Source: Halomonas sp. MCCC 1A13316
GTDB lineage: Bacteria; Pseudomonadota; Gammaproteobacteria; Pseudomonadales; Halomonadaceae
Direction of reading: 5' to 3'
DNA: 64,000 nucleotides
Assembly: GCF_014931605.1 (NCBI RefSeq)
Contig: NZ_CP053382.1
Span: forward strand, 2,170,001-2,234,000
A model generated the notes under the pieces. That model was given only the letters and a program-made list of their open reading frames with translations. It was not told the origin of the DNA and made no database searches. Below, piece after piece: positions 1 through 9,410 of this stretch. How positions within the stretch are numbered: the stretch's first letter is position 1; each line of letters starts with the position of its first letter. The position numbers and the translations under genes were made by a program.

Positions 1-194
1 GCAAGATCGTCGCGCCGGAGCTCTATATTGCGGTGGGCATTTCCGGCGCCATCCAGCACCTGGCCGGCATGAAGGACTCCAAGGTGATCGTCGCCATCAA
101 CAAGGACGAGGAGGCGCCGATCTTCCAGGTGGCCGATTACGGCCTGGTCGGCGATCTGTTCGAGATCCTGCCGGAGCTGGAAAGCAAGTTGTAA
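1..194 (+). CDS. etfA: Electron transfer flavoprotein alpha subunit, C-terminal part (5' end outside window)
   Basis: The open frame enters from the left edge and ends at TAA 192-194. The visible 63 residues contain [13 protein letters not shown] and [14 protein letters not shown], then end [15 protein letters not shown]. This is the FAD-binding C-terminal region of ETF alpha. ETF accepts electrons from acyl-CoA dehydrogenases and passes them to ETF:ubiquinone oxidoreductase. The convergent operon just downstream encodes two acyl-CoA dehydrogenases, so the neighbourhood fits, although etfA is a housekeeping gene. Two hairpins follow the stop. Confidence 0.95.
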   Translation, partial: KIVAPELYIAVGISGAIQHLAGMKDSKVIVAINKDEEAPIFQVADYGLVGDLFEILPELESKL

Positions 195-211
195 GCCTCA
201 TTTCGTTTAAT

Positions 212-266
212 GAAGCCGGCCGTGAGGCCGGCTTTCAAGCAAAAGGCCCCGCGAGGGGCCTTTTGC
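212..266. terminator. Tandem hairpins between etfA and the acyl-CoA dehydrogenase operon
   Basis: Two GC-rich hairpins lie back to back. The first has arms AAGCCGGC and GCCGGCTT (about 212-236). The second has arms AAAAGGCCCC and GGGGCCTTTT (241-264). The A and T flanks of the second suit termination in both directions, as expected between convergent genes. Confidence 0.8.
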
Positions 267-292
267 ATGTCGACAAGCTGACCACGAACGTG

Positions 293-1414
293 TCAGGCGG
301 CGGTAAGCCGTTCGCTGACGAATTCGAGGTGATGGTCCACGTCGCCCAGGTAATGGTCGAACATCATCAGTCGCTTGGCATAGTGGGAAATACTGCATTC
401 ATCGGTCATACCCATGGCGCCGTGGAGCTGAATGGCCTGCTCGGCGATAAAGCGCGCGGCCTCGCCGCAGTAGGCCTTGGCCGCGGCAATGCGGTAGTCG
501 CGTTCGCCGGCAGGGCGCTCGAGACTGGTGGCGGCGAGGATGGCCATGGAGCGGGCCTGCTCCAGGTTCAAGTGCATATCCACCATGCGATGCTGCAGCA
601 CCTGGAAACTTGCCAGAGGCTGGCCGAACTGGCGACGCTCCTTGAGAAACGCCAGGGTCTGCTCGCAGGCGATTTGCATGCTCCCCACCGCCTCGGCACA
701 GAGCGCTGAGCGGCCCAGAGCCAGAGCAGCGTCGAGGGCTTCGCCGGCGTCTTCGGACAGGCAGGCGTCCAGTGGCAGCATGATGCCGCTGAATTCGATG
801 TCGCACGCTGCACGGCCGTCGAGCGTTTGATAATCGCGACGCGTGAGAGCGTCGCTATCGACGGGCACCAGGAAGATACCGAGCCTACCTGTGGCGAGGC
901 GAGCGGTGATCAGCAGCGCCTCGGCCGAGGCAGCCGCCAGCACTACCTGCTTGGTGCCCTCGAGTACCCAGCCTTCGGCCCGACGCTCGGCGCGGGTGGC
1001 GATGTCATGGGCGTCATAGCGGGCCTCGGTTTCCTGCCAGGCCAGCGCCAAGCGGCACTCGCCGGACAGCAAGGGGGTTAGCCAGCGTGTCCGTTGCTCG
1101 TCGTTGGCCAGACTCGCCAGCAGCGTGCCCGGCAGGAGCAAGGCGTCCAGGTAGGGTTCGCTGATCAAGCCCTTGCCCAGCGACTGCATTACGATCATGG
1201 CATCGATGCCGCCGCCGCCCAAGCCGCCAACCGCTTCCTGGAACGGCAGCTGCAGCAGGCCCAGCTCAGCGAAAGTGCGCCACAGGGGAGATGGCGCACT
1301 GGAAGCGGCATTCCTAGCGTGCTGATCGACGCGGGGCAATCCTTCCTGGTCGGCAATCAGGCGCTCCAGGATGTCGGCGAGCATACGCTGCTCGTCGCTG
1401 TAGGAAAAATCCAT
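293..1414 (-). CDS. Acyl-CoA dehydrogenase family protein, small-subunit (PimD-like) type
   Basis: 373 residues with acyl-CoA dehydrogenase architecture: an N-terminal helical domain ([19 protein letters not shown]), a beta domain with [11 protein letters not shown] at about 122-132, and a C-terminal four-helix domain ending [20 protein letters not shown] (about 325-345). The usual YSEPxAGSD flavin motif is degenerate. This matches the small subunit of heteromeric enzymes such as PimCD. It lies 9 bp downstream of the large-type gene in the same operon, with a GGAG site before its ATG. It probably pairs with that gene as one FAD enzyme making a 2-enoyl-CoA. The substrate is unknown; pimeloyl-CoA is only an analogy. 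Confidence 0.85.
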   Translation of the reverse strand: MDFSYSDEQRMLADILERLIADQEGLPRVDQHARNAASSAPSPLWRTFAELGLLQLPFQEAVGGLGGGGIDAMIVMQSLGKGLISEPYLDALLLPGTLLASLANDEQRTRWLTPLLSGECRLALAWQETEARYDAHDIATRAERRAEGWVLEGTKQVVLAAASAEALLITARLATGRLGIFLVPVDSDALTRRDYQTLDGRAACDIEFSGIMLPLDACLSEDAGEALDAALALGRSALCAEAVGSMQIACEQTLAFLKERRQFGQPLASFQVLQHRMVDMHLNLEQARSMAILAATSLERPAGERDYRIAAAKAYCGEAARFIAEQAIQLHGAMGMTDECSISHYAKRLMMFDHYLGDVDHHLEFVSERLTAA

Positions 1415-1423
1415 GTGGGCTCC

Positions 1424-2617
1424 TTACATGCCGAGTAGAGTCTTGGCGACGATGCTTTTCTGAATCTCGTTGCTGCCGCCGTAGATCGAAAGCTTGCGCC
1501 GATTGAGATACTGGGCGCCGGCGGCGGCATTTTCGGCCTGCTCGGCGTCGAGCTGCGCGTCGCCGAAGAGAAACTCCGGGAAGAACGGCAGCGCCGCCGG
1601 GCCCAGCGCGCGGCGGGTCAGCTCGCTGAGCTCCTGGCGCAGCTCGGACCCTCGCACCTTGAGCAGAGAGCTCTCGGCGCCGGGGGCGCCGCCGTCGCGT
1701 GCGGCAGCGAGTACCCGTAAGTGCGTGACTTCCAGCGCCATCAGCTCGAGCTCCGCCTTGACCACGCGGTGACGGAAGCTGGGCAGCTCGAGCAGTGGCC
1801 GGCCGCGATGTCGAGCACGACTAGCCACCGACTTGAGATGACGCAGCGCCTGCTTTGCGTGGCCCAGTCCGGCGATGCCGGTGCGTTCGTGGGTAAGCAG
1901 GAACTTGGCGCAGGTCCAACCCTGACCCTCCTCGCCGACGCGGTTGGCGACCGGTACGCGCACCTCGTCGAGAAACACCTCGTTGACCTCGTGAGCCCCG
2001 TCAAGCGTGATGATGGGCCGAACGCTGAGCCCCGGGCTTTGCATGTCGATCAACAGGAAGCTGATGCCGGCCTGCTTCTTTGCCTCGGGGTCGGTACGCA
2101 CCAGGCAGAACATCATGTTGGCGTGCTGGCCCAGGGTGGTCCACGTCTTTTGTCCACTGACCACGTAGTCATCCCCATCGCGCACGGCCCGGGTGCGCAG
2201 GCTGGCCAGGTCGGAGCCGGCACCGGGCTCGGAGTAGCCCTGGCACCACCAGTCGTGGTTGGCGAGGATGCGCGGCAGATAGTGGCGCTGCTGGTTCTGG
2301 TTGCCAAACTTCATTATCACCGGCGCGACCATGCTGACACCGAAGGGCACGATTGTCGGCGCGTGAGCCGCGGCGCACTCCTCATCGAAGATGTGTCGTT
2401 CCACCGGGCCCCAGCCCGGGCCGCCATGCTCCTCCGGCCAGTTGGCACCGAGCCAGCCACGCTGACTCAGGAGGTCCTGCCAACGGATGTGATCGTCGGC
2501 GGAGAGCCGTCGGCCGAGTCTCACGCGTTCCCGGATGTCTAGGGGGAGATCGGAAGCCAGGAAATCCCGGACTTGCTGGCGAAACCTTTTCTCATCGGGG
2601 GAGAAATCAAGATTCAC
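1424..2617 (-). CDS. Acyl-CoA dehydrogenase, large-subunit (PimC-like) type
   Basis: 397 residues. The flavin and substrate motif YSEPGAGSDLAS is at about 128-139 and GQKTWTTLGQHA at about 155-166. The C-terminus carries the dinucleotide-contact segment YGGSNEIQKSIVAKTLLGM. It catalyses FAD-dependent alpha,beta-dehydrogenation of an acyl-CoA and would reduce ETF. The start ATG overlaps the stop of the upstream crotonase gene by 4 bases (ATGA), so translation is probably coupled. The large/small pairing resembles PimC/PimD of Rhodopseudomonas. The sequence alone cannot fix the substrate. Confidence 0.9.
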   Translation of the reverse strand: MNLDFSPDEKRFRQQVRDFLASDLPLDIRERVRLGRRLSADDHIRWQDLLSQRGWLGANWPEEHGGPGWGPVERHIFDEECAAAHAPTIVPFGVSMVAPVIMKFGNQNQQRHYLPRILANHDWWCQGYSEPGAGSDLASLRTRAVRDGDDYVVSGQKTWTTLGQHANMMFCLVRTDPEAKKQAGISFLLIDMQSPGLSVRPIITLDGAHEVNEVFLDEVRVPVANRVGEEGQGWTCAKFLLTHERTGIAGLGHAKQALRHLKSVASRARHRGRPLLELPSFRHRVVKAELELMALEVTHLRVLAAARDGGAPGAESSLLKVRGSELRQELSELTRRALGPAALPFFPEFLFGDAQLDAEQAENAAAGAQYLNRRKLSIYGGSNEIQKSIVAKTLLGM

Positions 2618-4035
2618 GAGGCGTGTCCTCCAAGAGTGGCCTGGCGGTGAGGGCCACCCAGGTGGCGCGGGTAGTCGAACGCCTCGATGGCAAGCAGGTC
2701 GATATCGCTGTCGCGGTAGGCCCAGCCGCGGCTTGCCAGCATCAGGCTGGCGGCGTCCATTGCCGCATGCGGGTTGGGCCGATTGTCGCGGATCGCCTTG
2801 TCCAGTGCCGCCAGCAGGCTACCCCGACGGCTCACCACGACCCCTTGGCGCAGCGCCTTCAGCGCATTGGCGACGGCCTGCTGCTGGTCGGGACCGGCGC
2901 TCAGAGCGACCAACTCCGCCATGCCTCCCTCGCTAGGCACGATCAGTGCCATGGCGCTGCCGATAGTGTCGAGATCCTCAGCTTCGCTGGGCGATAGCAG
3001 AGCAATGCGCAGGCAGTGTGCGGGGCACGCCGTATCGGCACCGGGGGCGAGGAGGCAGGCTTGCGTGTCGGCATCGGGACTGTCACTCAGTTCGATGCCG
3101 GCGCGCTCGGCCTTGGCTTTTAAACGCTTGAAGAGTGGATGCTCGCCGAGCAGGGCCATGCGAGTCACCGCGGGTGCCTCGCCGGCGTCGGGGACCTTGT
3201 GAGGCGCGCGAGCGGCGAAGAAGGCGTGGATCAGCCCGGCACGCTGGGGAGAATCCATGCACGCGACAAACAGTGCGCGCTCGCGGCTCAGCCCCTCGGC
3301 CAGGCTGCCTTCGCTGCTGGCGGCGATGGCATCGACACAACGGAAGGGTGAGAAGAGCTCCGGCACCTCGGCTGTGAGCTTCGCACGGTAGCGTTCGACG
3401 GCCGCGTGATTAGCCGTGGGTGGCGGAAGTTCGCCGGTGACTCGCGGCGTTCGCCTGCCGTCGATCACGTCGCGTGCCGCTGCTAGCCCGGCCTCGAGCG
3501 GGCTACCGAACTCCAGCACGGCGTCGACGATGCCGAGCTCGAGTGCTTCCTCGGCCGATGCGAAGCGACCGCTGGTGATCAGGTCCAGCGCCGCCTCGAT
3601 ACCAGCAAGGCGCGGCAAGCGCTGGGTCCCCCCGGCACCGGGCAACAGGCCAAGCTTGACCTCGGGCAGACCGACCTTTGTGCCTGGCAATGCCACGCGC
3701 AACTGGCATCCCAGCGCCACTTCGAGCCCACCTCCGAGTGCCGTTCCGTGCAGCGAGGCGACAATGGGCTTAGCGCTGGACTCGAGGCAAGCAATCACCT
3801 CGGGCAGGATCGGCGCCTGGGGTGGCTTGCCGAACTCACGGATATCGGCACCGGCGATGAAGGTGCGGCCGCGGGCAACCAGCACCAGCACCAGGGCGTC
3901 GGGGTCACCGTTGCCCTGGACGACGGCATCCATCAGGCCTTGGCGAACGGCCTGACCGAGGGCATTGACCGGTGGGTTGTCGATGGAAATGACACCGATG
4001 CCATCCTGGCATTGATAGGTCACGGGGCTGGTCAT
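2614..4035 (-). CDS. Crotonase-family enoyl-CoA hydratase fused to a degenerate 3-hydroxyacyl-CoA dehydrogenase module
   Basis: 473 residues from the ATG of MTSPVTYQ; the frame is open further upstream but that part does not look like protein. Residues 1-190 are a full crotonase domain: oxyanion-hole segment AGADI (61-65), E105 in GGGLEVAL and E125 in LPEVKLGLLPGAGG, the positions of the catalytic glutamates. After the normal FadB-type linker (APHKVPD, 277-283) the expected NAD-binding GxGxxG is absent; ALLGEHPLFKRL stands there. A shrunken relic continues, and the end (SRGWAYRDSDIDLLAIEAF) resembles the C-terminal HAD domain. Related FadB/FadJ/PimF proteins are about 700 residues. Hydratase activity is likely; dehydrogenase activity is doubtful. 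Confidence 0.85.
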   Translation of the reverse strand: MTSPVTYQCQDGIGVISIDNPPVNALGQAVRQGLMDAVVQGNGDPDALVLVLVARGRTFIAGADIREFGKPPQAPILPEVIACLESSAKPIVASLHGTALGGGLEVALGCQLRVALPGTKVGLPEVKLGLLPGAGGTQRLPRLAGIEAALDLITSGRFASAEEALELGIVDAVLEFGSPLEAGLAAARDVIDGRRTPRVTGELPPPTANHAAVERYRAKLTAEVPELFSPFRCVDAIAASSEGSLAEGLSRERALFVACMDSPQRAGLIHAFFAARAPHKVPDAGEAPAVTRMALLGEHPLFKRLKAKAERAGIELSDSPDADTQACLLAPGADTACPAHCLRIALLSPSEAEDLDTIGSAMALIVPSEGGMAELVALSAGPDQQQAVANALKALRQGVVVSRRGSLLAALDKAIRDNRPNPHAAMDAASLMLASRGWAYRDSDIDLLAIEAFDYPRHLGGPHRQATLGGHAS

Positions 4036-4043
4036 GCAATACC

Positions 4044-6068
4044 TCATGAATCGATGGGGGGCGTCAGGCGCGTCTCTCGCTGCCCTGCCTGTCGCTGGCT
4101 CCAGCGTGAAATGACGACGGCCGGGACCAGCGCGGCGAGCGCGAAGGTGAACAGTTCGAGCTGGCTCAGCGGCACCATGCCGCCGCCGGGCAGTGCGAGC
4201 ATGAGGCCGGCCAGCAACACCAACGGCCGAGCCACGCACTCCGAGACCATGCCGATGCCGAGGCGGCCCACGCCGATCAGGTAGCCCTGCATGGCGGAGG
4301 CGAACAACACGATGCCCACTACCGCCTGGACGAAGACCAGACCGATCTGCAGCGCATCGCCCTGCATGATCAAGGCCGGGTTGAGCACGAACAAAAACGG
4401 TATGAAATAGATCACGCTGCCCAGGCGCATGGCCTGCAGGCCGGTGGCCATGGGGCGAGCCCCGGCCACGGTAGCGGCGGCGAAGGCGCCGAGAGCGACG
4501 GGGGGCGTGATGAAACTGAGCATGCCCCAGTAGAGGATGAACATGTGCACCGCCATGGGATCGAGCCCGCCGCCTTGGATCAGGGCGGGTGCCAGCGCCA
4601 CGGCAAGGAAAATGTAGGCGGCGGTGACGGTCATGCCGATACCCAGCACGAAGCTGGTCAGCGCCCCCATGATCAGCAACAGCGGCACGCTGCCCCCGGC
4701 GATGTGAATGAAGTCGTTGGCGATGGTGCCGGATAGCCCGGTCATCGACAGCGCGCCGACCAGCATGCCTACGCCGGCGAGGATGGCGATCAGCTCGGCG
4801 AACAGCTTGGCCGCCGAGGAGAGCGACTCACCCAGCTCGCGCAGCCCCCAGCGGTTGCGCCGCGAGAACTGATTGAGCACCAGCAGCAGTGCAGTAGCGT
4901 AGAACGGCGCCACGGCTTCGCGCTGCATGATCAGCAGCATCCACACCAGCAGCGCGAAGACAAAGATAAAGTACCAGCCCTGCTTGAGGGTCTGCCAAAT
5001 CGAAGGCAGCTCCTCAGCGGGCAGACCCTTGATGTCATGGCGTGCAGCATAGGCGTCGATCTGGATGAACAGGCCGAGGAAATACAGTATCGAGGGGATG
5101 ACGGCAGCCAATGCCACAGCGGCGTAGGGTACGTCGAGGAACATCGCCATGACGAAAGCAGTTGCTCCCATTACCGGCGGCATCAATACGCCACCGGTGG
5201 AAGCGCAGGCTTCCACGCCGCCGGAAAAGGATCGCCCCATCCCGATGCGACGCATGGCGGGAATCGACAACACACCGGTGGTCAGCACGTTGCTGATCAC
5301 ACTGCCGCTCATCGAGCCCATCAGGCCGCTTGAGAAGATGGAAACCTTGGCGGGGCCGCCACGTACGTGTCCCAGCAGGGCGAAGGCCAGGTCGATGAAG
5401 AATTTTCCGCCCCCGCTTTTCTGCAGCACCACGCCAAAGACAAGGAAACCGATGACCAGGCCGGCAAAGGCCTGCAGCGGTACCCCCATGATGCTTTCGG
5501 TACTCATGGTGTGATACATGGCGGTCTCCTCCAGGGTGGAGGGGAACGCCTGTATTGGCCCCGGCACGATATCCGCGACCAGGGGGTAGAGCGAGAAAGT
5601 CGCGGCGATCACGGCGATGGGCCAGCCTCCGGCGCGACGAGCGGCTTCGATGATCAGCAACCACCAGGCATAGCTGGCGATGATCGCAGTATCGGGTGCG
5701 GCGAAAGCCCAGCCACGCTCAAGGATCGACTCGGCATTGTAGACGAAATAACCACCGACGATCAGCGTTACGAGGCTCAACGCATAGTCGTACCAAGGTA
5801 CCGGACGATACTGAAGCGACGACTTGATGGGCCACAACAGGTAGACCAGAGGCAGCAGCAGGGCCACTACGGCGTAATAAAACTGGGTTTCCAGCCCGGT
5901 AACGAAGCGAAGCCACCCCAGGTTGAACAGATAATCCAGGGTCATCAGCATCAGCACCACCGTCACGGCGCCTGGGATCCAGCGCAGGGCGGTAGGCAAC
6001 GGGCGAACGTGAGTGACCTTTTCCTTGAGCTGGCGGGGCGACTCGGGGGGGGATGATGCGGTGGTCAT
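4044..6068 (-). CDS. TRAP transporter permease, fused small (4TM) and large (12TM) subunits
   Basis: 674 residues with about 18 hydrophobic segments. The N-terminal part (TM segments about 30-180) corresponds to DctQ and the rest to DctM. Typical DctM stretches are present, such as GLVIGFLVFGVVLQKSGGGKF, SGLMGSMSGSVISNVLTTG and TPPVALGAFAAATVAG. Fused QM permeases usually pair with TAXI-type receptors, and one is encoded directly upstream (66 bp). It would import an organic acid driven by the sodium or proton gradient. The gene lies 8 bp before the crotonase start in the same operon, which suggests that the imported substrate enters CoA-linked beta-oxidation. Confidence 0.93.
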   Translation of the reverse strand: MTTASSPPESPRQLKEKVTHVRPLPTALRWIPGAVTVVLMLMTLDYLFNLGWLRFVTGLETQFYYAVVALLLPLVYLLWPIKSSLQYRPVPWYDYALSLVTLIVGGYFVYNAESILERGWAFAAPDTAIIASYAWWLLIIEAARRAGGWPIAVIAATFSLYPLVADIVPGPIQAFPSTLEETAMYHTMSTESIMGVPLQAFAGLVIGFLVFGVVLQKSGGGKFFIDLAFALLGHVRGGPAKVSIFSSGLMGSMSGSVISNVLTTGVLSIPAMRRIGMGRSFSGGVEACASTGGVLMPPVMGATAFVMAMFLDVPYAAVALAAVIPSILYFLGLFIQIDAYAARHDIKGLPAEELPSIWQTLKQGWYFIFVFALLVWMLLIMQREAVAPFYATALLLVLNQFSRRNRWGLRELGESLSSAAKLFAELIAILAGVGMLVGALSMTGLSGTIANDFIHIAGGSVPLLLIMGALTSFVLGIGMTVTAAYIFLAVALAPALIQGGGLDPMAVHMFILYWGMLSFITPPVALGAFAAATVAGARPMATGLQAMRLGSVIYFIPFLFVLNPALIMQGDALQIGLVFVQAVVGIVLFASAMQGYLIGVGRLGIGMVSECVARPLVLLAGLMLALPGGGMVPLSQLELFTFALAALVPAVVISRWSQRQAGQRETRLTPPIDS

Positions 6069-6133
6069 GGCGGCGTCCGTGAATCGGGAGAGGGGCGGCG
6101 AAGCCGCCCCGGGATCAGGCTTTTATCGGCTGT

Positions 6134-7294
6134 TCATTCAAATACGGGATCGAAGCCGGCATCGCTGAGCGCTTTCCCGCGCGCATCCATCCAGGCCTTG
6201 CTGAACTCCTCCTCGTCGTCAGGGGCGTCGGTGAGAAAATCGTCCCATGTCTCGAGCAACAGGTCCTGGCGCGCGATCAACTTGTCCTGGTGAGCCTGCA
6301 TCTCCTCAGTCCATTCGTCGATTTCCTTGTAATACTCGACCACGGCGTCATGGAAGGGCAGGACCCAGGTGAGATCCTGGTGTTCGAAGGCATAGCCCAC
6401 GGCGCCGGGGGCGGCATCCTTATAGTCGTCATAGTTCTCCTGCAGCGCCTTGATCAGGCCATAGGCGACCTTGTCGTCGAGATCCTGGTTGGCCACCACG
6501 ATCGGATAGGGGTAACTGGCGCTGGGTACGGGATTGTCGGCACTGACGTCGCCGGCCCCGGCAGTGACTTCGTGGGGCTGGAAGTACGGCGCCACTGCCA
6601 GCATGCGCTCCCACCCCGCGGCGTCATCGGGATCCAGTACCGGCCAACTGATGCCGCGCGGGCTGCTGGCGAGTTGCTGGGCGGGCGGTGTCACGGAAGT
6701 GGTGAAGGAGGCGTCTACATCGCCAGCGATGATGCCGTCGAAAGAGCGTGCATAACCCGGGTAGTCGACGCGCTCGACGTCGTCCCAGGTCAGGCCGCCG
6801 AACGCCAGGTAGGCCTCGGTTCCCTTGTTCAAAGCGTCATCGCCGCGTATATACGCGATTCGCTTGCCGGCGAGGTCCGCCGGGGTTTCCACGCCGATAT
6901 CTCCGGCCACGGCCAATGACAGGCCGAACGAGGCGGTAGAAGTAGTGATGACGCGGATCGGCTGCGGGCCCCAGTCGCGATCGGCGAACATCAGTACACC
7001 CTCGGCACCGTAGTAGCTGGCGATACCGCAGGCACACAGGTCGACTCGGCCCTGCTTGAGGGGCGTCATGCGCGACACGTCGTTGTCGCCGGGAAGAACG
7101 CGAACCGAGGTGCCGTACTGGTTCTGCAGCATGTTGCCGATGGCGACGGCTTGGGCATAGCCGCTGGAATTGGTGCCGTAGGCCGTCCAGGCCATGGTGC
7201 CGGGCAGTTCAACCTCGTTGGCTTGGACCATGCTGACTGAGAACAGCGCGAGGGGAAGTGCGGCGAGAACGCTAGAGCGAGACAGCTGGCGCAT
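6134..7294 (-). CDS. TAXI-family TRAP transporter solute receptor
   Basis: 386 residues from ATG at 7292-7294, chosen because AGGAG sits 6 bases upstream and a signal peptide begins there (MRQLSRSSVLAALPLALFSVSMVQA, cleavage about residue 25). The mature protein is acidic and has TAXI-family features: TAYGTNSSGYAQAVAIGNML, then LKQGRVDLCACG, then GKRIAYIRGDDALNKGTEAYL. The protein is periplasmic and delivers the substrate to the fused permease. It is the first gene of the five-gene operon and has a strong promoter in front. The ligand is unknown; characterised TAXI receptors bind compounds such as glutamate or alpha-ketoglutarate. Confidence 0.93.
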   Translation of the reverse strand: MRQLSRSSVLAALPLALFSVSMVQANEVELPGTMAWTAYGTNSSGYAQAVAIGNMLQNQYGTSVRVLPGDNDVSRMTPLKQGRVDLCACGIASYYGAEGVLMFADRDWGPQPIRVITTSTASFGLSLAVAGDIGVETPADLAGKRIAYIRGDDALNKGTEAYLAFGGLTWDDVERVDYPGYARSFDGIIAGDVDASFTTSVTPPAQQLASSPRGISWPVLDPDDAAGWERMLAVAPYFQPHEVTAGAGDVSADNPVPSASYPYPIVVANQDLDDKVAYGLIKALQENYDDYKDAAPGAVGYAFEHQDLTWVLPFHDAVVEYYKEIDEWTEEMQAHQDKLIARQDLLLETWDDFLTDAPDDEEEFSKAWMDARGKALSDAGFDPVFE

Positions 7295-7364
7295 AGAAGG
7301 CTCCTGTGCTGTTGAAGTGGTTATTGTTTTGCTGTGCGGTATTGGATTCCGAAATCTGTGATCG

Positions 7365-7393
7365 ATACTAGGAAGGCGCTGCGTCGGTGTCAA
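7365..7393 (-). promoter_or_regulatory. Sigma-70 type promoter of the TRAP/acyl-CoA dehydrogenase operon
   Basis: On the minus strand TTGACA (7388-7393) is followed after exactly 17 bases by TAGTAT (7365-7370). This is a near-consensus pair about 70 bases upstream of the receptor start. Transcription would begin near 7358. Confidence 0.7.
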
Positions 7394-7574
7394 CGCATGC
7401 CAGGTAAAGAGACCTCATCGAGTTTTCGCTAGGCGGAACGTGACTTTTCGGTGAGACAAGAATGTCGAGAAAAGAAGGGGTTGCCCGAGTCACCCAGGGA
7501 ACGCTGACGCGAGATGATCGACCAAAGTATAGGGTTGAGCCGCTCGAGTGAGCGGCCTTCCTACGCCTGGCGCA

Positions 7575-9287
7575 CTATTCCGAAGAGCGAGAGAGTTCCC
7601 GCCAGGCGGCGTAGCTGCTGAGGAAAACCCGTCCGGTCATGTCGTCGAGAAAATCGCTGCGCTTGAGCCGATCCATGACCGGCCCCTTCACCTCGGCCAG
7701 GTGCAGCATGACGCGTGAGTCATTGAGACGGGCATTGATGGCATCCAGGCTCTCGAGCGCCGAGGCATCGATCAAGTTTACCGCCGAACAGATCAGCACG
7801 ACGTGCTCGAGTTCGGGCCGCGTCGCCACCAGGTCGTAGACGGTATCCTCCAAGTATCGAGCATTGGCGAAGTAGAGGCTCTCGTCGATGCGCAGCAGTG
7901 CTACGTGGCTGACGCTCTCGGTTTCGTGGCGCTCCACGTTGCGGAAGTGCTCGGTACCGGGTATACGACCGACCAGGGCACTATGCGGGCGGCTGGTGCG
8001 GTAGAGGAATAGCCCGATGGAGAGCGTGACCCCGCCGAGAATGCCGGCTTCGACGCCCTCGACCAGGGTCAGCAGGATAGTTATGGCCATGGCCGAGAAA
8101 TCGCTGCGCGAATAGCGCCAGGTCTGGCGGATCATGGCGACATCGATCAGGGTGATGATCGATACCGTGATGGTGGCCGCGAGGGTGGCAATGGGCAGGT
8201 AATGCAGCGCTGGAGTGAGGAGCAGCGTTATCGCTCCGATGCCGAGCATGGCGAACAGGCCTGCCAGCGGCGTCTGGGCACCGGCATCATGGTTGATTAC
8301 CGTCCGCGTCAGGCCGCCGCTGACGGGCATGCCGGCCGTGAATGCCGCCGCCAGGTTGGTGCCGCCAAGGGCCAGCAGTTCCTGGTTGGGCGAGATGCGT
8401 TCGCGGCGGCGCGCGGCGAGCATCTGGCCCATCGAAACGGACTCGACGAAGCCAACGATGCTGATCAATAGCGCCGGCACCAGCAGGGCTTGCCACAGTG
8501 CGGCGTCGAAGCTGGGCAAGGTCAGCGGTGGCAGGCCTTGAGGGATTTCTCCGATCACGGTCACGCCGCGCTGCTCGAGCCCCCAGTGCCAGGTTGTCAG
8601 GGTGGTAATCAGCACGGCGAAGACTGGCCCGGCCCGAGTCAGCAGGTCGGCTATTTGTCCGGGCAGACCGAGTCGACGCAGGCTGGTCCGACCGTACTGG
8701 CGCGTCAGCAACAGGAAGCAAAGGCTCCCCAAGCCGATGGCGAGGGTTGGCCAGTGCAGTTGGGGCAGATTCTGAACCAGCTCCATTAAACGCGGCAGCA
8801 GTTCCCGGGCAGCCAGCTCGATGCCGAGCAGATGGCCGATCTGACTGGCGGCGATGAGGATGCCCGAGGCCGAGAGGAAACCGCCAATCACCGGGTGACT
8901 GAGGAAATTGGCCACGAAGCCCATTCGCAGTAGCCCCATGATGATCAGGATTGCACCCGACAGCAGGGAGAGCACCAGTGCGGCTTGCAGGTAATCATTC
9001 GTGCCCGGAGTGGCCACGCCGGAGAGTGCCGCACCAGTCATCAGCGCGATGATGGCGACCGGCCCGACGGCCAGGGTGCGACTGGTGCCGAGTAATGCGT
9101 AGGCTAGCGCCGGAAGCAGGCTGGCATAAAGCCCGACGACGGCCGGCAGACCGGCGAGTACGGCGTAAGCCAGGGACTGTGGTATCACCATCACGGTAAC
9201 GATGAAGCCCGCCAACAGGTCGGCAGCGCCGAGGCGGCGGTTGTAGTGAGGCAGCCAGGTGAGGATCGGTAGGTAGCGTCTGAGCAT
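7575..9287 (-). CDS. SulP-family anion transporter with C-terminal STAS domain
   Basis: 570 residues from the ATG of MLRRYLPILTWL. Hydrophobic helices run from about 25 to 430 and include the family signature VIPQSLAYAVLAGLPAVVGLY and the segment VSGGLTRTVINHDAGA. A STAS domain (about 445-560) follows, with LRIDESLYFANARYLE and LICSAVNLIDASALESLDAI. SulP proteins carry sulfate, bicarbonate or other anions. Without a genetic link to carbonic anhydrase or cys genes the substrate stays open. The gene is monocistronic, facing away from metY. Confidence 0.93.
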   Translation of the reverse strand: MLRRYLPILTWLPHYNRRLGAADLLAGFIVTVMVIPQSLAYAVLAGLPAVVGLYASLLPALAYALLGTSRTLAVGPVAIIALMTGAALSGVATPGTNDYLQAALVLSLLSGAILIIMGLLRMGFVANFLSHPVIGGFLSASGILIAASQIGHLLGIELAARELLPRLMELVQNLPQLHWPTLAIGLGSLCFLLLTRQYGRTSLRRLGLPGQIADLLTRAGPVFAVLITTLTTWHWGLEQRGVTVIGEIPQGLPPLTLPSFDAALWQALLVPALLISIVGFVESVSMGQMLAARRRERISPNQELLALGGTNLAAAFTAGMPVSGGLTRTVINHDAGAQTPLAGLFAMLGIGAITLLLTPALHYLPIATLAATITVSIITLIDVAMIRQTWRYSRSDFSAMAITILLTLVEGVEAGILGGVTLSIGLFLYRTSRPHSALVGRIPGTEHFRNVERHETESVSHVALLRIDESLYFANARYLEDTVYDLVATRPELEHVVLICSAVNLIDASALESLDAINARLNDSRVMLHLAEVKGPVMDRLKRSDFLDDMTGRVFLSSYAAWRELSRSSE

Positions 9288-9410
9288 CCCGTCTCTTGTG
9301 TGGCAGGGTAGGGGGACAACCAGACTAAACGATATTGGTGATCGAGTTGAGTCTTGGTTAGCATCAGGTGAAATAACACGGTGCAACGACAACTTTCGAC
9401 AGGACACGCC

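Noticed and set aside
1721..2542. Long open frame on the plus strand opposite the acyl-CoA dehydrogenase gene
   Set aside because: It is antisense to a clearly conserved protein and arises from high GC at third codon positions. Its translation matches no family and has no ribosome site.
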